NCBI GenBank assembly: GCA_031257075.1
Contig: JAIRPM010000012.1
Coordinates: 1 to 8,424 of the forward strand
Origin: Spirochaetaceae bacterium
GTDB taxonomy: Bacteria > Spirochaetota > Spirochaetia > Treponematales > Breznakiellaceae
DNA length: 8,424 bases
Direction: 5' to 3'
The notes beneath the pieces were generated by a model. That model was given only the letters and a program-made list of their open reading frames with translations, was not told the DNA's origin and did no database searches. Both the position numbers and the translations under genes were made by a program. This document shows positions 1-7,128 of this stretch, piece by piece (the stretch's first letter is position 1; every line of letters starts with the position of its first letter).

Positions 1-1223
1 AGCAAATCGCTGCCACGCCGCAATTGCCCTAATTTTTTTAGCATAAAAATCATTGTCAGCCAAAAAACAGATACGGCCGCAAAAAAGAATTTGAACGAAA
101 ATGTCTGAGCGAGGATTCCAAAAACAGCCGGGCAGAATGACGCGCTCACATAGGCCGCGGCCATTTCCAAACCGATAATTCCCTGCGAATACCGTGCGCC
201 AAAAAGACGAGGCGTCTCGTGTATCATTGTGGGAAATATAGGCGCGCAGCCCAATCCTATGATAACAAGCCCCGTCCCCACCAAAACAACACGTACCGAA
301 GGAATAGGCATATTGGCACAGATAATACCGGCCGCTATCAGTAAAACTCCCAGTTTGAGCATTTTAGCATTTGACAAACGCAGCGTAAGAAAACCTGAAA
401 CAAAACGCCCACAGGTTATTCCCAGATAAAAAAGGGAAGTCCAGCGCGCCGCTTCTTCTGGCACAATGCCGAATTCACGTACCAAGTACGAACTCGACCA
501 CAGTCCGCAGACAGCCTCAATTCCACAATAACAGAAAAAAATCAGCGCCGCGCTTTTTACACCCCGCAATGACAATAAATCTTTCATTGTTGTTTTTTCA
601 ACAGCGGCAGATGCGCCGCCGGGAGCATCCGCCGGCCTGCCGTTTTCCCACAATGGAAGGGCTGCCAGTGAAATTAAAAACAAACAGCATTGAATCATAC
701 CGACAGCGCGGTATCCCATAAACCATGCTCCCGAATCGCGCATTAAAAACGCCGACATAATAAGCGGCCCTATAGACGCGCCTACCCCCCAAAAACAATG
801 GAGCCAATTCATATGCAAAGCGCGGTAATGCAGCGCGACATAATTATTCAATCCCGAATCAACCGCGCCCGCACCCAACCCCAATGGCAGCGCGCACAAA
901 CAGAGCAGATAAAAATTATGAGTACATGAAAAAAATACAAGTACGGCCGAAGTAAGTAAAATGCTAAAACATGTTACACGCCCGGCACCAAAACGTTTTA
1001 ATATTTTGAAAGCAAACACACTTGAAACAACTGTCCCGCATGATATTAAAACGGATATAAAGGGAGCATAACTGAGCGGAACATTAAGGCGCGCATGCAT
1101 TGAAGGCCATGCAGCCCCCAACAAGCTGTCCGGTAGCCCAAGGCTTATAAACGAAAGGTAAATAACTACGAGAAGAAGTATGGGTGTACTGCGCCGAAAC
1201 ACCGTTAAAACAATAGTGCCCAT
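1..1223 (-). CDS. MFS permease (FucP-like / sugar-permease type), 3' end cut by window edge
   Basis: Reading the minus strand from the ATG at 1223 gives an open frame of 407 codons with no stop before the window edge, so the gene is partial at its C-terminus. It is probably missing only a short tail, because about twelve hydrophobic segments are already present. The protein is a major facilitator superfamily inner-membrane transporter. Visible marks are GLPDSLLGAAWP (about residues 29-40) in the first helix, a glycine-rich GAGAVDSGLNNY (117-128), MNWLHCFWGVGASIGP (138-153), and a polar central loop (about 190-215) splitting two six-helix halves. These resemble the FucP-like MFS branch; the substrate cannot be read from the sequence. 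An in-frame stop lies upstream and the start has no clear Shine-Dalgarno. It begins 15 nt after the M16 peptidase stop, so co-transcription and perhaps translational coupling are likely. MFS assignment is firm; the subfamily is tentative. Confidence 0.88.
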   Translation of the reverse strand, partial: MGTIVLTVFRRSTPILLLVVIYLSFISLGLPDSLLGAAWPSMHARLNVPLSYAPFISVLISCGTVVSSVFAFKILKRFGAGRVTCFSILLTSAVLVFFSCTHNFYLLCLCALPLGLGAGAVDSGLNNYVALHYRALHMNWLHCFWGVGASIGPLIMSAFLMRDSGAWFMGYRAVGMIQCCLFLISLAALPLWENGRPADAPGGASAAVEKTTMKDLLSLRGVKSAALIFFCYCGIEAVCGLWSSSYLVREFGIVPEEAARWTSLFYLGITCGRFVSGFLTLRLSNAKMLKLGVLLIAAGIICANMPIPSVRVVLVGTGLVIIGLGCAPIFPTMIHETPRLFGARYSQGIIGLEMAAAYVSASFCPAVFGILAQTFSFKFFFAAVSVFWLTMIFMLKKLGQLRRGSDL

Positions 1224-1238
1224 TATATAAATTTACGC

Positions 1239-4200
1239 TTATACAGGAAGCATTTGCACTTCCGCGCCTAATACCGCAGCCGCTTCTTCCGCTTCTTTTT
1301 TGCCCGCAATAACACATATTCCGGGTTTGTATTCGTTTTTCATACATTCGGTTATGCGCGCCGCAGCATCTTCGACCGCGCCTGCGCCGGTTTGCAGTAT
1401 ATGCGTAAAACGCCGGCGGCGCAGCGTATCATCAATGCCGTCTAGAAAACGGATAAAATCAAGGCCGCCTTTTTTACCCGGACTGTGCGGTTCTTTAATT
1501 TTTGCGTAAACACCGATAATCATTTTTTCCAATTCGTCCGCCGTAAGCGTTTTACGGCCTATGCCGCCGGTAATTTCAGGCAGCGCGTTCAGTGACACCT
1601 CCGGCTTTGGGTCACGATATGTTGAAAAACATACAGCCCCCCCCCCATGATTTGCCGAACAGGCCGCTCCATAAGCGCTGCCTTTCATCCGCAGATTTTT
1701 CCAAAGCGCTCCCGTAGAAAGGTAATGCCCCAGCACCGTCTCCGCGGCCGCTTCCGCCGTGCGCAAATCCGCCGAGGGCACGCACAGCGCGGCAAAACCC
1801 GTTTGCAGTGACGGTGAAGCAAAAACTTCAGGCACAGCGGCGGATTTAACAGCGGCGGCTGTTCTGCCGGCAGCGGTGTATCCCCAATCCCCGCGCCCTG
1901 CGCCCCATTTTTCCAGCAAATCTAATACTGTTTGCTCATTTTCGCCGGTAATGCCGGCAATAGCGGGGGCACGGGCAAATGCGTCACGCAGCGAGCCTAG
2001 TTTTTGAGACACGGCTTTAACTTTTTCCAGTGAAAGTTTGTTTATAAAGTCAATTTGAGAAATCCCTCCCCACAGTTCGGAAATACCGGCGTTGAAACTC
2101 AACCCGCGGGCCGCGCGGACTACAGCAAGGTGGGAACCGGCACCGGCCATCCCAGCAAAAATATTGTTGCGCATTTCCTCAACCAGATTACGGATTCGCT
2201 TGGCATCGGCAAAATCCGCCTCCTTGAGTATGCGGGTAATAAGCGCAAAAGCATCAGGCAGTTTTCCATCTGTTGTCTTGAAATGAACAAGAAGCCAATC
2301 GCGTTCGCCAACCGGGAGCATACCGGTTGGCGTTGCCCGGACTCTGGCGCCCAACCCCCGTACGCCGCTGTGCAGGCATGCATAAAAATCCCCCGCGACA
2401 CGGGCAAGTTCGCCGGAAACGTCTGCCCAGTGCCTGCCCGGCAAACCCAGCGCGTTTAAGCAATTCGTAAAAAGCGGCAAATAGATATAATCATCAAAGT
2501 TGAGTACATCAACCGGCAGCGCCAGTGTCACGTACGTAATACCATTAGTCCACAATTTATGACTTACAACCGGTATGCCTCCCGCGTCATACAGAGTACG
2601 AGGAACAAGACTGATACCGGTTTCCAAATCACTTAATGACAGGTGCGGAATCAACGCGGCATTATCCGTTTCATTTTGTACACGTTCTAATTCAGCGCAC
2701 TTTTTTTGTATATCAGATTTTTGTATATCATCAAGGGCGTTTTCTTTTTCATGTATATATTTCTTTTCTGTTTCTTCACGCTGCCGCGTGAAATCTTCAC
2801 TTGGAACAACAGTAACAAGAGCACGGTGTTTGTTATCTAGTAATTCCCGCTGAATCAACTCTTCAAAAAAACGGGGATTTCCACGCACTTCGGCTTTCAG
2901 CCGTTCAAAGCCGGGCTGAACAAGAAGCGTCTGCCAAGGTGCCGCGCCATGGAGCCAGCCGCGAAGAGCGCGCCTCAAAAGCACCAGCGCCCATGGCCCT
3001 TGATGGAGGCGCTTAATTTCACGCTCATTAAATTCTTCGGAAAAGAGCGCCGCCTCGATTTCTGCTTTGGGTATTCCTTTTTTAACAAGTTTTTTTAACT
3101 CATTAAATATAAGTTTTTCAATCTTTGCCGTTTTCTTTTTACCGCCGGCGCTGACTCCGCGCAGCCCCAGCACAAAAACATGAAATTTTAATTCATCGCC
3201 AAAGCCGCATATACCCGGTAAATCTTCGCCTAAACCGGATGAAACAAGCGCTTTGGCAAGCGGGGAGCCGTCATGCCCTATCAGTATGTCACTGAGTATA
3301 TCCAGAGCAAGCGCTTTATGCGCGCTTGCTTGGCATGCGCTGCTGTCATCATGCTCAAAATTGAATTCATTGCAAAGCCATGATATAAACACGGTGCGCT
3401 TGTTATCAGCGCCGGCCGGAGACTGAACCTCGAAGGAACGCGGTTCAGTCCAGCGCGTCAGGCTGGGAATGGGCGGAGCCTTTTTGCCGGCTTCCTTTCC
3501 TTCAAAAAAACTTGTATTCAAAAATTCGAGTTGTTTTTCTGTAGCAATATTACCATACAAAAAAACGAGCGTATTGGCGGGACAATAGTATTCTTTGTAT
3601 GTATTTATAAATTCAGTATATGTTAAACGGGGAATATATGCCGGATCGCCGCCTGAATCGAGCGCGTATAAAGTATCCGGCAGCACCGACCTTACCGCCC
3701 ATTGTTCCGCATACTCATCAAGCGCGGAATATGCTCCTTTCATTTCATTGTAAACAATGCCGTTTATGGCTAACTTGTTTTCATCAATGTTTCCATCTTT
3801 GCCTTTCGCGAATTCAAAACGGCAGCCCTCCTGCAAAAAAGTCCATTCCGCTACATTAGGATTGTATACAGCATCACCATACACAGACATTAAATTAAAA
3901 TAATCTTTCTCGTTCAAAGAACTGGCGGGGTAGACTGTTTTATCGGCAAAAGTCCACGCGTTCAAATAGGTCTGCAGACTGCCCTGTGCCAATGTAATGA
4001 ACGGATCTTTCAGCGGATACTTTTTTGACCCGCAGAGTACTGAATGTTCAATAATATGAAAAACGCCGCTAGAATCATGCGGGAGCGTTTTGAACGCGAA
4101 CGCAAATGTATTTTCCGTATCGTCATTGACAATATGAAAAACTTCCGCGCCGGTTTTGATATGCCGGGCATAAACGCCGCGGCTGTCCAAGCCGGCCAAT

Positions 4201-4256
4201 TCAACAATATCCAGAATTTCAAACCCGCTTAGAGTCATTCCTTTTACTAATGCCAT
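1239..4256 (-). CDS. M16C zinc metallopeptidase (PreP / Cym1 / falcilysin type)
   Basis: This 1005-residue protein is an inverzincin oligopeptidase that closes as a two-halved chamber around unfolded peptides. The inverted zinc motif HIIEH is H67-E70-H71, followed by the family-typical SVLCGSKKYPLKDPF. The distal glutamate ligand is probably E171 in VYNEMKG. The catalytically silent C-terminal half keeps the substrate-binding R-x(5)-Y pattern in LRMKGSAYG (R856, Y862). The M16C linker region, about 480-540, is rich in charged residues and probably helical. There is no signal peptide, so it should be cytoplasmic. The frame extends 11 codons upstream to 4289, but I chose the ATG at 4256 because AGAGGGAAG lies just upstream and MALVKGMTLSGFEIL matches where homologues begin. 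It is first in a unit with the MFS gene 15 nt downstream, suggesting but not proving peptide turnover linked to transport. Its G10 run (1637-1646) encodes three glycines at about 871-873 and may be unstable. Confidence 0.93.
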   Translation of the reverse strand: MALVKGMTLSGFEILDIVELAGLDSRGVYARHIKTGAEVFHIVNDDTENTFAFAFKTLPHDSSGVFHIIEHSVLCGSKKYPLKDPFITLAQGSLQTYLNAWTFADKTVYPASSLNEKDYFNLMSVYGDAVYNPNVAEWTFLQEGCRFEFAKGKDGNIDENKLAINGIVYNEMKGAYSALDEYAEQWAVRSVLPDTLYALDSGGDPAYIPRLTYTEFINTYKEYYCPANTLVFLYGNIATEKQLEFLNTSFFEGKEAGKKAPPIPSLTRWTEPRSFEVQSPAGADNKRTVFISWLCNEFNFEHDDSSACQASAHKALALDILSDILIGHDGSPLAKALVSSGLGEDLPGICGFGDELKFHVFVLGLRGVSAGGKKKTAKIEKLIFNELKKLVKKGIPKAEIEAALFSEEFNEREIKRLHQGPWALVLLRRALRGWLHGAAPWQTLLVQPGFERLKAEVRGNPRFFEELIQRELLDNKHRALVTVVPSEDFTRQREETEKKYIHEKENALDDIQKSDIQKKCAELERVQNETDNAALIPHLSLSDLETGISLVPRTLYDAGGIPVVSHKLWTNGITYVTLALPVDVLNFDDYIYLPLFTNCLNALGLPGRHWADVSGELARVAGDFYACLHSGVRGLGARVRATPTGMLPVGERDWLLVHFKTTDGKLPDAFALITRILKEADFADAKRIRNLVEEMRNNIFAGMAGAGSHLAVVRAARGLSFNAGISELWGGISQIDFINKLSLEKVKAVSQKLGSLRDAFARAPAIAGITGENEQTVLDLLEKWGAGRGDWGYTAAGRTAAAVKSAAVPEVFASPSLQTGFAALCVPSADLRTAEAAAETVLGHYLSTGALWKNLRMKGSAYGAACSANHGGGAVCFSTYRDPKPEVSLNALPEITGGIGRKTLTADELEKMIIGVYAKIKEPHSPGKKGGLDFIRFLDGIDDTLRRRRFTHILQTGAGAVEDAAARITECMKNEYKPGICVIAGKKEAEEAAAVLGAEVQMLPV
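1637..1646 (-). repeat. G10 homopolymer inside the M16 peptidase gene
   Basis: Ten consecutive C on the plus strand are ten G on the coding strand, read as three glycine codons plus the first base of GCT (His-Gly-Gly-Gly-Ala). The frame is intact at length 10, because the conserved FSTYRDPK follows. Gain or loss of one or two bases would remove the last ~130 residues. It is the longest G/C run I see in the window. Confidence 0.9.
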
Positions 4257-4261
4257 AATAA

Positions 4262-4270
4262 CTTCCCTCT
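4262..4270 (-). promoter_or_regulatory. Shine-Dalgarno deciding the peptidase start
   Basis: On the minus strand this reads AGAGGGAAG, with the GAGG core 9 nt before the ATG at 4256. The 16S rRNA 3' end in this same window (CCTCCTTT) can pair with it. The longer start at 4289 has no comparable site, so this decides for 4256. Confidence 0.6.
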
Positions 4271-4274
4271 TTTG

Positions 4275-4348
4275 ATTATACTCTATCATCCGTAACTGTG
4301 TACAGCGCCGGAAAATCCGTTATACTCAAAGTAGAGGGACACTCCCAA
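4275..4348 (-). promoter_or_regulatory. candidate promoter region for the peptidase-permease unit
   Basis: Two -10-like hexamers lie on the minus strand within a repeated GAGTATAA context. One is TATAAC at 4319-4324, with TTGGGA at 4343-4348 as a possible -35 at 18 bp; this would leave a ~55 nt leader. The other is a perfect TATAAT at 4275-4280, with TGTACA at 4299-4304 at 18 bp. The TATAAT element would start transcription inside or next to the ribosome-binding site at 4262-4270, so the upstream pair is the more workable promoter. These are sequence matches only. Confidence 0.35.
4299..4326 (+). promoter_or_regulatory. candidate promoter for the GlmL-like gene
   Basis: TGTACA (4299-4304, four of six -35 matches) and TATACT (4321-4326, five of six -10 matches) are separated by 16 bp and face the gene starting at 4373, leaving a leader of about 40 nt. 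TGTACA is its own reverse complement, so it could serve as the -35 for this promoter and for the divergent one. No operator is evident beyond this palindrome. Confidence 0.4.
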
Positions 4349-4372
4349 TCTCTATTATGAAAAGAAATAAAA

Positions 4373-5758
4373 ATGCGCGTTGATGTTTTAGTGGCGGAAA
4401 TAGGCTCCACAACAACGCTGGTAAACGCTTTTACCGGCATAGAAAGCAATCAGCCCGCATTGCTTTCTCAGGGGCAGGCGCCTACATCGGTACTTGAAGG
4501 CGATGTGCGCATAGGGCTTAACGGCGCTATAGCGGAGTTGTGCGCAAAATTAGGAACCGGCAGCCTTGATTACGGCGAAATGCTTGCCACATCGAGCGCG
4601 GCGGGCGGTTTGCGTATGACCGTACATGGCCTTGTCTACGATATGACGGCGCGAGCCGCAAAAGAAGCGGCGCTGGGGGCCGGCGCAAATATTCACCAAG
4701 TAACATCCGGTATACTCCGCCATTCCGACATTGAAACGCTAAAACAAATTCAACCAAATATTATTATGCTGGCGGGGGGCGTTGACCATGGCGAACGCGA
4801 AACAGCGCTGGAAAACGCAAAAATCATCCGTGAACTGGGTATGAACATACCGGTCATTTACGCGGGCAACCGCGATAACGCCCCCGAAATTGAAGCACTG
4901 TTTGCCGCCGCCGCCGCGCCGCTCTATATTGTAGAAAATGTTTATCCAAAAATTGACCACTTGAATGTGGAGCCGGCGCGGAAAGCGATTCAGGCGGTAT
5001 TCGAAGAACATATAGTCCGGGCGCCGGGCATGGAACACATACGCAGCATGGTTTCCGGCAGTATCATCCCTACACCGGGTGCTGTTATGGAGAGCGTGCG
5101 GCTTCTCGCGGAGGAACTCGGAGCCGGCATTCTCTGTCTGGATGCCGGCGGCGCGACAACCGATGTTCATTCGGTAACAAAAGATACGGACGACATAGCC
5201 CGCATCCTCATCCAGCCGGAACCGTACGCAAAACGCACGGTAGAAGGCGATTTGGGAGTTTATGTTAATATGGAAAATCTTATCGCCCTTGCCGGTGAAG
5301 AACGTTTGGCGGAACAGTTAGGAACGCCGCTTGACGCGGTACGTAAAAACTACCGCTTTATTCCTAAAACGGAAACCGAAACCCGTTTTGTCGAGGCGCT
5401 GGCACGGGAAGCGGCGCTGTGCGCCCTTGAACGGCATGCCGGACACATCCGCTATGTTTACGGCCCCGCCGGACGCTCAACACTCGCCGAAGGCAAAGAT
5501 CTTACCGGCATCAAATTTGTCATCGGAACCGGCGGGGCGCTTACCCGCCTGCCTGAACGTGTAAACATTATGCGGGAAACGCTGCGCGGTAACAAAACCG
5601 GCCTTGCCCTTTTCCCTCCTGAAAATGTCCATATTCTGGTAGATAATGATTACATTATGGCTTCGCTTGGAGTTCTTTCCCGAAAACATCCCCAAGCTGC
5701 GCTGCGCCTACTTAAAAAAAGCCTGCGTTTTGAAGAAAATGAAGCGCGCCCTTCTTAA
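4373..5758 (+). CDS. glmL: GlmL/MutL-family ASKHA ATPase (glutamate mutase accessory-type protein)
   Basis: This 461-residue cytoplasmic protein belongs to the GlmL (also called MutL) family, actin/Hsp70-fold ATPases usually encoded beside B12-dependent carbon-skeleton mutases or aminomutases. They are thought to maintain or reactivate these enzymes. It is unrelated to the DNA-repair MutL. Visible motifs: N-terminal DVLVAEIGSTTT (residues 4-15, phosphate-1 loop), ATSSAAGGLRM (72-82), LAGGVDHGE (133-141), LDAGGATTDVHS (256-267, phosphate-2) and VIGTGGALTR (383-392, adenosine-binding). The length is normal for the family. The ATG at 4373 fits the conserved start, although no strong Shine-Dalgarno precedes it; a GAGGG at 4334-4338 is too far upstream. 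No mutase subunit (GlmS, GlmE, aminomutase) is adjacent, so its client is elsewhere or unknown. The family is sure; the glutamate mutase client is only the default reading. Confidence 0.88.
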   Translation: MRVDVLVAEIGSTTTLVNAFTGIESNQPALLSQGQAPTSVLEGDVRIGLNGAIAELCAKLGTGSLDYGEMLATSSAAGGLRMTVHGLVYDMTARAAKEAALGAGANIHQVTSGILRHSDIETLKQIQPNIIMLAGGVDHGERETALENAKIIRELGMNIPVIYAGNRDNAPEIEALFAAAAAPLYIVENVYPKIDHLNVEPARKAIQAVFEEHIVRAPGMEHIRSMVSGSIIPTPGAVMESVRLLAEELGAGILCLDAGGATTDVHSVTKDTDDIARILIQPEPYAKRTVEGDLGVYVNMENLIALAGEERLAEQLGTPLDAVRKNYRFIPKTETETRFVEALAREAALCALERHAGHIRYVYGPAGRSTLAEGKDLTGIKFVIGTGGALTRLPERVNIMRETLRGNKTGLALFPPENVHILVDNDYIMASLGVLSRKHPQAALRLLKKSLRFEENEARPS

Positions 5759-5832
5759 ATGCCGACAGAATGCTATACGGAATGCGCATTGTCTGTTTTG
5801 CTATTTTTTCGACAATAATGTATATTTAAGTG
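5759..5832 (+). promoter_or_regulatory. short intergenic spacer with weak hairpin and promoter-like elements
   Basis: Two elements can be suggested. An imperfect hairpin (arms 5765-5773 and 5786-5796, with a 2-nt bulge) is followed by a T-rich stretch to 5809 and could be a weak terminator for the GlmL-like gene. TTGCTA (5798-5803) and TATATT (5821-5826), exactly 17 bp apart, form a fair promoter match. The start site they predict falls almost on the ATG at 5833. Both are low-confidence in this AT-rich stretch. Confidence 0.3.
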
Positions 5833-7128
5833 ATGAAAGTTTTTTCCCGTTCCGGCGCTGTTCTTGCTTTTTTCTTCTCTCCGCTTTTGTTTGCCGGAGC
5901 GGCCGATTGGGACGCAAGCGGTTACGGGAATTTAAGCGACTTTTTGCAAGACATCTACGGAATAGACAACAACGCCGGATTGACCGCCTTCCCCGTGCTT
6001 AATGTGCCGATGGGCGGACGTTCCGCCGCTCTTTCCGGCGCGTTTTCCGCTGTAGCCAACGATATTTCCTATATTGAATGGAATCCTGCCGGCTCCGCGA
6101 CACTGGAGCAAACCGGTCTGGCCTTTTTTCATAACAACTGGATAGCGGATACCAAAATTGAAGCCGCGGCATTTGCAACCCGTTTTGGTAATTTAGGGCT
6201 GGGGCTTGCCGGCAAATGGCTGTGGACGCCTTTCACTGAATACGGTGATTTCGGCGAACACCTTTCCAAAGGTTACTATTCGGAAGCAGTCGCTTCGGTC
6301 AATATTTCATACAATTTATTCCGGCGTTACTATTTTGAAGGTATATCGCTCGGTATGAATTTAAAAGCCGCCCTGCGCTCGGTGCCGGACTTTGCCGGCG
6401 AAGCGGAGAGTGTTGTATCGGGGTCGGGCAAAGGGCAGAGCGCCGTCGCGTTTATGGGGGATGTGGGTTTCTTAACGCGGATAAATCTTTTCAAGCCTTA
6501 TGTCGGCAATGACAAAAACACCGCTTTTGCGCTGGTATTCCGCAATTATGGCAGCGATGTTTCCGGCGACCCGCTTCCTACAGCGCTTGTCGCGGCGGTT
6601 TCTTACAAACCTTTGCGCCCGGTTACCCTCTCGTTTGATGCCGCTTTTCCTCTTCACATTACCGACTTTTACAACGTTGATTTCAGGCTTTCCGAAAAAC
6701 CTTCGTTTTCATTCGGCGTTTCAGGCATTATCACTCAATTTCTCCAAGCGCATTTCGGATTTACGCTCAAATCAGGCGGCATTAGAATAGCGGCGGGCAC
6801 GGAAATCAACATCAATTCGATGAATTTTTATTTGAATTACACGCTCGACCTGCTCACACAACTACAGCCTTTGAACCGCGTAACGATAGGTGTCCGTTTC
6901 GATATGGGCGATAGAGGCCGGTCGGAAAAACGCGACAAAGCGGAACAATTCTATCTGGAAGGATTACAGGCTTACAACGAAGGCCGCGATGACGATGCCC
7001 GCGCCGCATGGGAAGATGCCCTCTCCATTGACAAATATTTTCAGCCGGCCAGCGAAGCCCTTATCGTGCTCGACAATTTTGAAGCGCTGGAAAAACGTAT
7101 CAACGATATGGTAACCGGCCTCGATTAA
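5833..7128 (+). CDS. UPF0164/FadL-like outer-membrane beta-barrel with C-terminal TPR-like tail
   Basis: This 431-residue exported protein belongs to the UPF0164 family expanded in Treponema. Treponema pallidum members have been described as FadL orthologues, barrels predicted to import long-chain fatty acids across the outer membrane. A signal peptide is clear: K2 and R6, a hydrophobic core, and an AGA cleavage site after about A23. The signature MGGRSAALSGAFSAVANDIS...NPAG begins at M60. Alternating aromatic beta-strands follow to VRF (F356), a typical last barrel strand. Beyond it, about 370-403 reads as one TPR-like helical pair (YLEGLQAYNEGRDDDARAAW), probably periplasmic. The frame can also start at GTG 5830, one codon earlier; ATG 5833 is preferred. 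No Shine-Dalgarno is evident. It lies 74 nt after the GlmL-like gene on the same strand and ends overlapping moaA tail to tail. The substrate is inferred from the family. Confidence 0.87.
   Translation: MKVFSRSGAVLAFFFSPLLFAGAADWDASGYGNLSDFLQDIYGIDNNAGLTAFPVLNVPMGGRSAALSGAFSAVANDISYIEWNPAGSATLEQTGLAFFHNNWIADTKIEAAAFATRFGNLGLGLAGKWLWTPFTEYGDFGEHLSKGYYSEAVASVNISYNLFRRYYFEGISLGMNLKAALRSVPDFAGEAESVVSGSGKGQSAVAFMGDVGFLTRINLFKPYVGNDKNTAFALVFRNYGSDVSGDPLPTALVAAVSYKPLRPVTLSFDAAFPLHITDFYNVDFRLSEKPSFSFGVSGIITQFLQAHFGFTLKSGGIRIAAGTEININSMNFYLNYTLDLLTQLQPLNRVTIGVRFDMGDRGRSEKRDKAEQFYLEGLQAYNEGRDDDARAAWEDALSIDKYFQPASEALIVLDNFEALEKRINDMVTGLD

Noticed and set aside
1..1223. MFS gene considered as a pseudogene because no complete frame is visible
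   Set aside because: The frame is open without interruption from 1223 to the window edge. It is cut by the window, not broken.
2055..2459. 134-codon plus-strand open frame
   Set aside because: It lies fully antisense to the M16 peptidase, has low-complexity composition and no recognisable family. It is a shadow of the real gene.
4739..5170. 143-codon minus-strand open frame
   Set aside because: It is antisense to the conserved GlmL motifs and has no independent support.
4373..5758. Reading the 461-residue protein as DNA mismatch repair MutL
   Set aside because: It has GlmL/ASKHA motifs, not the GHKL ATPase motifs of repair MutL; only the name is shared.
5646..6002. 118-codon plus-strand frame spanning the GlmL-FadL gap
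   Set aside because: It overlaps the GlmL end and the FadL signal peptide in another frame, and its composition is not protein-like.
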